Below are positions 54,085 through 64,000 of a stretch of 64,000 bases of DNA, piece by piece. The stretch's first letter is position 1; each line of letters begins with the position of its first letter. The translations under genes were made by a program, and so were the position numbers. Origin of the DNA: Batkoa obscura (taxonomy: Eukaryota > Entomophthoromycota > Entomophthoromycetes > Entomophthorales > Batkoaceae); the NCBI GenBank assembly GCA_030770535.1, contig JASVEC010000073.1, forward strand, positions 1-64,000. Reading direction: 5' to 3'. The notes below the pieces were generated by a model. It was not told the origin of the DNA. It saw nothing but the letters and a program-made list of their open reading frames with translations, and did not search any database.

Positions 54085-54423
54085 TAGTGAGGGCCTTTTT
54101 GCAATCCAAATGCTATTTTACAATAGTGATAGCGAATTAGTCAAACAACACGGATAGAAATAAGAGAAAAAAATGAGGCGGCATAAGAAGGAAACGGTTC
54201 ACTTATAAATAATAGCTCCTTGTACTAAATCAAGTTAGCGGCTGAAATTGGTTTTGGTTATAGTTTTATTTATTGAGCAAGGATTTTCACTAGTTACACA
54301 ATCAAGTTGTTTAGCAATTAGGGTTACTTAATTTAAAGATGGTTTGGATTAATGAGACTTCTTTTCTTTTTATCTGATATCATGACAAATAATTCTTTAT
54401 TCATTTACAACTTTTGCTGACAA

Positions 54424-54536
54424 TATGTGGGAGTGTTTTTTTTGACTTCATTATTTTTTCCATTTTTTAAGCGCTATTTGAGCGGAAAATTTGTTAATAA
54501 AATTCTTAAATACAAAGATACATATCCATCCCCATA
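54424..54536 (-). mobile_element. Foldback MITE with small internal insertion
   Basis: Left end TATGTGGGAGTGT. Near the right end CATATCCATCCCCATA has about 6 extra bases. AGCGCT centre present. Confidence 0.88.
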
Positions 54537-55161
54537 TTATGATCTATTTTTTTTTGGCATTATTATGTATTAAATAAAAAAACTGATTGAAAAAAAACCG
54601 ATTTTTTATGGAAAAATAATTTCATCACCTAAAAAATCACGTTAAATTTTAGTTATATTTAACTGTTACAGTTTCATTAACAATATATACTTTATTAATA
54701 TTAGTTTACTTTTTAACTGCATCTATGTTAAATTACAAAAGCTTTTACTATTATAATAACCAAAGCAATCATTTTCACTTCGTACTTTTTTAAACTATAT
54801 ATCAACTATTACTAAGTATATTGTATTAATCATTAGCTCAGAACAATGTTCAAATGTAAAGATGGACTTAGGCAAAATTTGATAAATCATTATCGCTGGT
54901 CTAAAATGATACTTTGGCTTGTTGTTGTTTATAACAAATTTATAGTAAACATTAATAGGTAGAATGATAATATGCTTCATTTCAAAGCTGTATATTGGTT
55001 TAAGGTAATCTGTTTATTATAAGTTAAAGGTATTGCAATGTTATAAAAAATTCAATCAAGTAATTTAATCAAGCTTAGATGAGAAGTTAAAACAGTTAAA
55101 ATCTAATAGACTCTATATCAAAAGCGAAAACATTGAGCTCATCTTACTTTTAAATACTCAT

Positions 55162-55498
55162 TTAATAGCTAACTTCACAATTATCTCCATAGTCATTCCT
55201 ATAGTTACTTTTCTTTGGTTTCTTACTCTTTGGTTTAACGTATGGCTTATCTTTTGGTTTGCCATATGGACTATCTGTCAACTTAGTTGGAACTGGGTTG
55301 GTATAAGACGATATAGCCTTTGTGTGATAAACGACCTTTGTTACTGTTTTAGCATTTCATTGTTTTTTTTGTGGTTTATTTGGTTTTAGTTTTCGATATG
55401 GATCATTACCACCGTTGTAGTAATCATAAGTAGAAGCAGTGGCTAAAGCAGGAATATAGGAAATATAATGATATATATCAAATAAAATAAGTGTTCAT
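55162..55498 (-). pseudogene. Secreted family B, copy 2 (broken)
   Basis: From an ATG at 55498 a hydrophobic start leads, with a frame change, to IPALATASTYDYYNGGNDPYRK, which looks like the end of a signal peptide and the mature N-terminus. The frame continues KLKPNKPQKKQ, has one stop, then NAKTVTKVVYHTKAISSYT, KPKDKPYVKPKSKKPKK and a C-terminal NYRNDYGDNCEVSY. The product would be a small (about 110 residues), very basic, Pro/Lys/Tyr-rich secreted protein. Copy 1 lies 2 kb away on the same strand. The function is unknown. Confidence 0.55.
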
Positions 55499-58400
55499 GT
55501 TATTATTAATATAAAAATTGTTGTGCTATCATATGTTTTGTTTACAAATTTGACTGACTTTAAACTCTGGTATTTTATAAAAATACATCTTATTTTATTA
55601 AAATAAATTAATATAATTAGTGAATGTAATTGATTCAATAATTTCTATTATTTTTACGAATAAAATAATTTACATTTTTAACTGATCAATTAATAATGCA
55701 ATAAAATATTTGTTCCTCATGTTCTAGTTCTATTTTTTGCGTAGAACCTTTGTCAGTCAAAGAATTTGTTTTGCATAGATAGAACTATTCACTTTAGAAA
55801 ATTATTGATAGTTAAAATCCACTTCCTTCTTACCCTGATATCATAATAGATAGCCTTATTCGTTTGTAAATTCTATAATATATATTGCTATACAAACTTT
55901 TGGCTTTAGTACATTTAAATAAGAGTAAAATTTAGCTATAAGATTGTAAATCTCTTGCAGAAGGCACCTGTATCTTGTATAAAAATGCCATATATGGGCA
56001 TGATTTATGCTAAAGAATCAATCTTATCTTTCTTTATAAAGGTTAATCTGATTGAAAAATGAACAAAGATTTAATGGAATACTACATTCTATGTAGATTC
56101 TCTTAAACAGCTTTTAGATATAGTTTACATTTAAGCTTATCTATAGCTTGCTATCCTTTATGAATATAGTATATTGTTGTATTTTGTAAATTTTAAAAAA
56201 ACGTTTCAAGTTTGTCTAAATAATATAAATTAACAAAAATAAAAATTTATAATTTAGAAAAATCAAATATTCGAAAATATGTACATAACTCATTAAAAAT
56301 TGACTGTTATTATAGTTTATATTATTAAATTAAATAAGCTGGTGAGTAAAACAGTCTACAAAAGAACTATAAGAAGCAAAGAATCAAAATATTTATCGAA
56401 ATCAAGATGTGGAATAGAGTTCGACAAGGCTAGTAAAAAACCTGTAAACTAATTGATCCACAATAGGACTTTATATATATGTGTAACCAAAGATTGAACA
56501 TCTTCAAGTTTAAAAATTTGGTAACCTAATCACTCAAATTTAAACTTCCCTTACATCGATTCACTTCTGAATATGACCTTCTCTTGAAAGGGCTCATTTT
56601 ATGAACTTCCAGTAATTTGGGAATGGCTACTATCGACCTACCATTACAATCCTTCAAAGACTATCCGCGTTTTATTTTTCATCGTTTTAAACAGAATAAT
56701 ATTTGTCTTCTACTGAATAAAGCACAAAGCCCTTATAAACTTTGAATTTAAAAATGATTGAGTCTTTATATTATATTGTAAAATTAAAGAAATCAGATGA
56801 GATCAATAAATAAATGTGATTAATAAAAAAAGTAAAGGCATAAACTATCTAAGTTGTTTTTTAAAAAATCTCAAAAGAGTATAAACCTCTAAGTGCTTTA
56901 TTATTATAAGGAATGTTTGCCAAATGTGTGAAGTATAAAGTAGAGCTATTTAAATTAATAAATGGATTTATTATTAGCTTAGTACTGGATTGTTTAAACA
57001 TATTTACTAAATTCAAATAGTTTGTATGAAACTTCGCTAATTGAATAAAATAAATTGACTACAAACTCGCTTTTAACCACAAAGAGTTTTATTAAATAGG
57101 TGAATTCTAGATTATGAAATTAAAATATGAATTAACATTAAATAAACAATTACATAATACCATATAATAGCATTTAAATATACTAAATATATCCTATTTT
57201 ACCTAGTAACAAGAACAATGGATGCATAATGAATATATATTATCTAACGTTGAATTTCAACTTGTAAACAAATTAAAGCCTAAATTCAACAATGAGCCGA
57301 AATTTCTAAAAACAAGCAAGTGATTGAGCAGATGACAGTGCATGCTTGCCCAAAAATTAAAAAAATAAATAGGCATTTTAAGATAAAAATATTAAAAAAT
57401 AAATGAATTTTTTTTAAAAATGGTAGTTTTTAGAGTTATAAATGAATAAAAAAAACTTGAAATCTACCACCTTTTTTTTACCGAAGGTAACTTTGATTTT
57501 CCAATATTCGCTTTTATGTTCATTTAATGGTCGTTTTCTTTTATCCTTGATTTCTAAGCATTAAGGCGAAATTAAGATGGAAACTAAACTGGCTAGTCTA
57601 CCACTTTTAGCAATAAAATTTTAGTACAGATTTTTTAATATTCTATAAAAAGCACTGTGCAATATAAATTATTATTACAAATACTAAGTACAAAAGCAAT
57701 GGAATTTAGTGTGTTTTCACATAAATAATACAGTAAAGTCCTTTATTATTTTCTATATAATAAATATACACGTTTGATGCTTTTTCAAATAATGTAATTA
57801 AATAATGGATTTGTTCTTTAATGATGGTCATGGATGGGTAAACAGGTTTCCGAAATTTGAAATTTACCACTAAGTATTAGTTGATAGTAAACAAGTAGTA
57901 GGAATTTATAACAATCAAATATCTTAAATTTGTTTACTAATAGAAAGTAGTGCCAAATAGTATAAGTATTAAGCTTATTCTTTAATAAGCAAACTATGTG
58001 GACTTTAAGCTATAATCCGGTTAAATTTAACCACCAATATTCATAATAATAAATTGAATTGTGAAACTAGTAAATCTATTCAAAATATACAATAGCTATT
58101 TTGTACTAATATTTATATAAAATACATTTGATATATATATTTATATTAATAAAATTCAATATGATCCTGGTTAATAGTCTTATAATACAATTTATAATAA
58201 ATGTTTAGCCTATTTTCATTATCATATAGTTGATTAATAATAACCTAATGAATTAATTGTTTAGTTTCCGTTAAAAAGAGGGCTTGAATTTCCCAATTAG
58301 GTATCTATGCTTAATTCAATGAACATGCTGCGACATGCTTTGCCCATTGAGAATTGGATTATTATCGTCCTTAGTTCTTACAATAATTTATATGTGTTAT

Positions 58401-58947
58401 AAGCCTTAACAAGATACAATGAAACCAAGTCATGATGGTATATTCTTATCAAATATCAAATAAAACTCCCATTTCTCATTTAACACCTATTTCCTCTGTT
58501 TTGAATTTTCATTCTATGTTTAATTTCTAAGATTTTATTCTTCAACTTATTTATTGCCCGCCCACAAACCTAATGATTGATAATCTTCCTATTGGTCTAA
58601 TGTCTACTACCTCCAATTAAAAATATCAATAAATCGAGACTGTAAATTACTTGTAACTAAAAATAGATGCCCTATTTTAGCATCATTGAAATTTAACCTT
58701 CCTATTGTTTTTCCATAGTGTGATAGTAAGCTGGATAAAATTTAGCCCGCGTTTATAATTTTAAAGCCTCAACCAATAAAATACTGCATATCTCTTATTT
58801 AAATTTGGTATTTATCGGCTATTTAAAATTTAATTTATGATGAAATTAATGGAAAATTTCATCTCAACTTGGCATTCGAAAAGTATAAATAGAGCTCAAT
58901 TTTAATTTGGATTTTTAAATTTATTTCAACAAAATCTACACTACATA
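55499..58947. other. Long gene-free stretch
   Basis: No MITE and no recognisable gene in 3.4 kb. A 50-codon frame ending about 56453 (KTVYKRTIRSKESKYLSK, no start) may be a remnant. A TATAAATAG box at 58884 is 64 bp upstream of the next ATG. Confidence 0.4.
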
Positions 58948-59516
58948 ATGGCTAAAACCAACTTCACTTCAAAAAGAACTAAAAAGCAATGTACCGATGC
59001 TGAGGGTTCCTCAGCTATTACTCTTTCCCCTTCCGGTCACAGAGCATGTGATCATTGTAGAAAAAGAAAAGTAAGATGCGAAACAGTGTCTGGTGGCTCC
59101 TCTTGTAAAGCATGCTCAAAACGTAATTTGACATGTCAATATGAAGAACCACCAAAATGTCGAGGCCGCAAAAAGAAAAGAGCTGTTGAAGAATCAACTT
59201 CCGAAGATATCTCTTCAGTTACTACTCGACCAAGGATAGCTATGGAATCGACCCATTAATTACATCTACCTCATCACCAACCATGCTTTTACAACCACAT
59301 GGTGACTTTAGTCCAAGTAGAGTACCAGCTCCATCTCCAATAACACATCTAAATTACACTGGCCCTCAACATGAACACATTTATGGTCAAGATGAGTATA
59401 GGTATACACAGCTTGATCAATCATATCGTAACCCTCGCCAAAGCCCAATATTTCTTCTTGAGGTCAATGACCTTGCACGTTACTCTTTAAAATTTAGTGC
59501 CAACCCATTACAATAA
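58948..59516 (+). CDS. Zn2Cys6 DNA-binding protein with apparent frame break
   Basis: The ATG at 58948 opens 103 codons with a complete binuclear zinc cluster: Cys34-x2-Cys37-x6-Cys44-x8-Cys53-x2-Cys56-x6-Cys63 (ACDHCRKRKVRC, CKACSKRNLTC). A basic stretch CRGRKKKRA follows. This frame stops at 59259. A -1 frame, open from about 59188 to 59516, continues with SYGIDPLITSTSSP, PAPSPITHLNY and DEYRYTQLDQSY and ends KFSANPLQ. Its composition is that of a fungal transcription factor tail. Together they would give about 190 residues. No convincing intron joins them. A sequence error, a recent frameshift, or a short functional protein are all possible. The zinc cluster itself is intact. Confidence 0.7.
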
Positions 59517-62500
59517 TTTGATATTCTCAACTTTTTAAGCCGTGCTTATAAGCTTCTACTACAAAACAGTTCTTTATTTATTCCTTTATCCTAATTATTA
59601 TCTTGAGATTTACAAGATTAGGAGTAATAGATCTAGTATAATGACTAGCTTTTAATTTTGTAAATAAAAACAAAATTTTACTTCATATTTATTCTCAATT
59701 ATTTTAATCATTTATTATTTACTTTCGCCTTCTATTTCGAAAGTTCAAGTTATTTTTGGTTTTAAATAAACCAACCACTTATTAACCGAAGTTTCAAAAT
59801 TGGTAAATACTTTTCCAAAAATCGGCTTCTTAAATAACCCGTAAACCTCAATTGACCCGAGCTTAGTTACACATTTCAATTTTATTAGTTCGGTCATTTA
59901 GAAGTCTCAAAATGATTTAACTTTAAGCCATCAAAAGCATTTTATTGGTTAAAAAGTATATTTGGAACTGATTAGCTAATAATTTTAATAAGATTTGATT
60001 TATTAATTTGACTTCTTCTTAATTGATTGGCTTAAAATGAAATTTTTTGGGCAATCAATGTCAAGCTTTGGGTAAACTAAAGTTAATAGCAATTTTCCGG
60101 GCTAAAGGCTTATGGAAAAATAAAATGAAAAGTTGGGCATTAGCAAGCATTATTAAGCAATTCCCTATATCACCTTTATTTATCTTGTGACATTGTGATA
60201 GGAACATTAAACGTAACACAACAGGGATACATTAATAACAGCACCTTAAAGTCCACAGCTTCGTTTTATTTAGACCCAGATTAATATGAAGTGAGTGAAT
60301 ATTAAGAGGTAATCTGTTACATTAAAACTTAAATCTAGAGCTTAATTAGTGAGATAAAAATCATCCGCTTGCAAAATAGTAACATAAACTGCAATAAATG
60401 TGGAACAAATAAACCGACAGTGTTTATGAAAAGTTGGAAATTACCAAACTTAGATCTAGTAATTAAAGTTTCGCATAAGAATTTCAAGTTTGGTTCATTT
60501 TCTAATTCAAAATTAATGAGTATTACACAGCTATATAGTATATTAATAATTAGTTAGCAGCTCTTTAGTAGTTTGTTTCTAATGTGTTGTATCCAATGAA
60601 TGAAGCCAAACTTAGTTTCCAAACGTCCGGTATATTTACCTTATCACTTAGACTCGAGCTAACACCTGATAAATCTGGAATTGATTTTGACCGCATCTCA
60701 AGAATATTCGACTATTCTTTTTATTAATTACAGCTCTTTTGCGACCTAATTTGTGGTATTTTTAAATCCAGTTATTTATTCGTTTAGCTTCTTTAAAGCC
60801 TAGTCTTCAATTTTTAGCAAGGCTTTAGTAAAACATTATTCTTAAAAGAATTACTAGTTAATTCGTAATAGAGCTGCAATAGCTGTAAGTCGTGACCAAT
60901 CAATGAGTTAGTGAGTTTCCTATTAACCCATCTTAAGCCTAGACAGAATAATTTAGAAATTTTAAAAGGTTAAGAAACGCCATGAAAATTTATAACTTAA
61001 ATGCTGGGCATGGCCTGTGTTCTATTTTTAAAATCTATCTCTATACTTTCGATTAATAACTGTTATAAGTTATACAATGTTTATTGTATTTTATCATATT
61101 TTTGTTGATAAAAATAGCATCTTTAAATTCAGACTGTCATTTTGAATTATTAATTATTCTATGACCTAAGAGTTTAGCAAGATTAAATTACTAGTTGAAT
61201 TAAATTTTTTAGCCGTAAAAACTATTCCATTAGCCGTGGTTTTATCACAGGTAGTTTCAAAAAAAAAACTTCTTATCTCAATTACTAATCTTTTTGAAAG
61301 TATTAATATGTTATAACTCTTGACTCTATCAATCTCTATCAATCTAACTTTATTGCAATAAAAATCGACTTGAATTAAATTCCTAGTCCCAATTGAAGAA
61401 TGAAATATGATATGAGGTAGTTGATTACTAATTCTTAAGTAATAGTATGAGGAGTTTATGGCCGTGAAAGTCAATTTTTATTTGGGGTTAATTAAAAACA
61501 ATTGAATCGGCAAATGGATCACATTCAATTGTTATACTGTTATTGAAGTGATAAATTTCAGTAATAAATTAATCTTTAAGTAAATTGACGCGTGTCAGTT
61601 TAGATTCATGTTGCTTTATTTTGATTTTTTATAAAGTCTATAAAAAATGAAACTGATATCAGTTTCTGAAAGTTATTTAAATATGTAATATTTTCAATAC
61701 GCAAAAAAATTATTTTTCTCTTTTCTACTTTGTTTTTATATAGTTGAGTTTAAAAATTTACCCAAACTAAAAAAAATCAACATCTTAATTGGTTCAAATT
61801 TACGAAATTTACGAAATTTACATAACTTATTTCTAAATTAAGTAATAAAGCAATTATTTTACTGTTTAAATTATAGATTTGTAAAAGATCAAACTGAAAA
61901 AAGAGTTTTGGGTATAAACTAATGCGTATTGATTGCTCTAATACAGTTAATGTTTTTTAATATTGTATTAACTGCATTTGGATTTCTATTTAAGGGATTT
62001 ACATGACCTTCTACAGTATTAATCATACTTCATAAAAATATAAAGTCAAGCTAGTACTTTTTAAACATCCATAATTAAGGTGAGTAAACCATTATTGAAT
62101 AAATCAAGCTAGAGCTAGGCCAGCCTATGATCAGTATTATAATAGGAAAAGAAATTTTGATTTATCAGTAACTAGTTGTAATTGATGTACAAAAAGGGAT
62201 TATCATCTGCAAAGGATCAAAAAGACAAGCGAAAACTAATAATATATAATACCAAAGGTTCCCGGTCACAAACATTTGTATTATTTCAATCAAATAAAGA
62301 GGAAACAGAAAAAAAGGGTGAAAACAGTTTAGTTTAAGCTATAAATATTTGTTAGGCAAAGATCTATACAAGTAGTGGCCAATTTAATTCCAATGTTCTA
62401 ATAATATCTATTTTTCTTATTAAAATGTTTCGTACTCTTATGATATTTAATCTACACACCTATTTTCCTTTTAAGTGATGCACTAAATCAACGCTTGAAT

Positions 62501-63544
62501 TCATTACTCATTAGAGTATTATTAGTTGAGATAAAAGCTCCTGCTGTAAAAGGGAATATGAATGCTTACACTACTATGTCACAATTTACATGTGAGGATG
62601 TATTTTTTCGTTTATGAATTTTACTAATAATTTTTCCACTCAAATAGCGCTTAAAAAATGGAAAAGTAATGGAATCAAAAAAAACATCCCCATGTGTTTC
62701 TTTTGAAAAATTTAATACACTACGAATACTATTTATGATCACTTTTTAAATAAGAAAAGAGATATAATATCAATTTATCCAATATGTTAATTGCTTTAAA
62801 TTGAGTCGGTAACAATAAAGTTTATTAAAGTTAAAATAATTTCTGGAAAATAAATTATTAGCTCTTCCAACCAAATTAATTAAAAATTGATTTAAGTAAT
62901 ATTCAACCAATAGTTGTCTTATTGAGCTAACTGAAGGGAAACAGTTTAACATTACCATCTCACTGCTTTTTAAATTTGAATAATTATTGTGTACTATTGG
63001 GTCTGTATTTAAATTATGTTGTTCGATATCATGGTATATGGAAAAGGATAAAAGACTATGTAAACCAGATATAGATAAAGTAATCAAAGTAGCATTGCAG
63101 TTAATAAAAGCAATGTATTTTAATTATTGTTATAAATACTGTTTATTTTTTAAACATTTCTTTAATACTTTATTACACATCAATAAGTTAAATATAAATA
63201 ATCGAAAAATAGTCAAAATTAACTGTTTATTATAAAATTTATTATATTTTATCACTAAATGAGCATTGAGTAAATTCTATATAGTCACCAAAAAACAACA
63301 CAGGTAATTTAAAAATTTGTGTATTTTTAAGTATTATTTATTATTGTATTTTCAAAACTCAAGCTATTTTAATAACCTAATTAAGATTATAAGTTTAGCT
63401 AGAAGTTTGGTTTATCTTTTAGTTTCAATTTTTCGATTTCCCCTAGTTAAAAACGTCTCTTTTTTAATTGGCTCAAAATTCAGCCTGTTTTCCAAGCACC
63501 ATTAAACAAATCGTAACCTAATTATTCTTCAACAAAAAAACGGA
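59517..63544. other. Long gene-poor stretch with one MITE
   Basis: The MITE at 62591-62694 is the only clear feature in 4 kb. Minus ORFs at 61166-61474 and 62770-63087 (about 100 codons each) lack signal peptides, motifs or plausible composition and are not called. Confidence 0.5.
62591..62694 (+). mobile_element. Foldback MITE flanked by TG rather than TA
   Basis: The element reads TGAGGATGT to ACATCCCCA, with TG on both sides where other copies have TA. The interior is canonical (AGCGCT). Confidence 0.9.
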
Positions 63545-63964
63545 ATGAATGAAAAAAAAGGAGCTATAAAAAAAGAGAGTAAAAGAAAACAAGGAATTCA
63601 ACAGATATTAAAATCACAATATGATAAAAGGATAACATTAGAAAATGGTAATAGTAGTAATGGAAGCGCTAGTGATTTAATAGATAGTGAAAAGGGATTG
63701 GAAGTAACAAAAGAGGACAATAGAGCGAATGGGAATATTAGTGAAAGTGTAGTAAGTGTTGATTTAGTACTTTAGTTGTATAAAAGGAGCATGTTTAACC
63801 TTTAAAAAAATGAAACAAATTTAACTAAATATTCAAAAAAGAAAGTCATAGACGCTCGTTCTTTAGTAATCTGTGTAGATAACCGTTGGAGGATAGCAAA
63901 GAGTGATTGGGTATTATGGGCTATCAATCATATGTTTCGTCCTTTTAAACCCTTTAGTTTAAAG
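63545..63964 (+). CDS. Possible universal-stress-protein-domain gene, 5' part only
   Basis: The gene runs off the right edge. Exon 1 (63545-63751, 69 codons) encodes a Lys/Ser/Asn/Glu-rich, disordered N-terminus. A 90-nt intron (63752-63841; GTAAGT donor, TTAACTAAAT branch region) leads to exon 2 (63842-63964, 41 codons). Exon 2 reads DARSLVICVDNRWRIAKSD, WVLWAINHMFRP and PFSLK before a GTAAGA donor. The pattern R-x-L-V-x-x-V-D followed by A-x-x-x-W-x-L-W-A-I resembles the first strand and helix of UspA-like domains, which fungi often fuse to long disordered N-termini. Both junctions keep phase 0. The match is short, so the family call is tentative. Confidence 0.45.
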
Positions 63965-64000
63965 GTAAGAAATGAGTTTTAATTTATTATCTCTTTTAAC

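Larger units (their letters stand above)
53336..55161. other. Intergenic stretch with three MITEs and a coding-like remnant
   Basis: MITEs lie at 53611-53715, 53791-53893 and 54424-54536. A frame at 53965-54084 reads like lost coding sequence. The rest is featureless. Confidence 0.5.

Noticed and set aside
59187-59259. Programmed -1 frameshift in the zinc-cluster gene
   Set aside because: No X-XXY-YYZ heptamer or following stem was seen in the usable overlap; the A-rich site further upstream would run into a stop. Error or mutation is more likely.
61166-61474. A 102-codon minus-strand ORF
   Set aside because: Composition follows the local base composition; no domain or upstream signals.
62770-63087. 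A 105-codon minus-strand ORF
   Set aside because: It overlaps another random ORF on the plus strand and has no recognisable feature.
1-64000. CRISPR arrays, operons, rRNA genes, LTR or virus-like elements
   Set aside because: No regularly spaced repeats with unique spacers, no rRNA sequence, and no recognisable reverse transcriptase, capsid or envelope coding was seen. The layout is that of a eukaryotic nuclear genome.

Overview
The window looks like nuclear DNA of an early-diverging, very AT-rich fungus. Evidence: short GT-AG introns (about 48-90 nt), a Pab1, a Scc2/Mis4 cohesin loader, a Zn2Cys6 factor, a GH17 wall glucanase, a Swi5/Ace2-like C2H2 factor and Rsp5-adaptor-like SPRY proteins. 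An Entomophthorales/Conidiobolus-like genome would fit, but that is inference; no marker gene settles the species.

Layout. 1-5.3 kb: a tandem run of decayed copies of an unknown secreted-protein family. 5.3-8.7 kb: an intact transposase-like gene on the minus strand. 9-12 kb: a membrane-anchored beta-solenoid protein, tRNA-Leu(AAG) and the DNA repair gene NTH1. 13.9-21.6 kb: a membrane SPRY protein and the 16-exon SCC2 gene. 23 kb: a dispersed fifth trace of the decayed secreted family. 25-26.6 kb: a Pro/Thr/Ser/Asn-rich repeat surface protein with a damaged reading frame. 28.5-32.3 kb: a C2H2 factor and PAB1. 33.8-45.3 kb: two tRNA-Trp(CCA) genes bracketing a secreted S41 peptidase, three more SPRY proteins and a homeobox gene. 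47-52.5 kb: a GH17 glucanase and a tandem pair of beta-solenoid membrane proteins. 52.9-55.5 kb: two decayed copies of a second small secreted family. 55.5-58.9 kb: nothing recognised. 59 kb: a Zn2Cys6 protein gene with a frame break. Right edge: the start of a possible universal-stress-domain gene.

Two themes stand out. First, many genes act at the cell surface or in the membrane (wall glucanase, secreted peptidase, mucin-like protein, three solenoid ectodomain proteins, four SPRY membrane proteins). All four SPRY proteins have an N-terminal membrane segment, one SPRY domain split by an intron at the same site and phase, and a C-terminal PPxY motif. This is the plan of yeast Ssh4/Ear1, adaptors that bring the ubiquitin ligase Rsp5 to membrane cargo. 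Second, a roughly 105-bp foldback MITE flanked by TA is present in about 26 full or partial copies, all outside recognised exons and introns. Many genes also carry a TATA box 50-90 bp upstream of the ATG.

Exon boundaries were derived by hand from splice signals and reading-frame continuity; all multi-exon models given sum to whole codons. No database search was possible.
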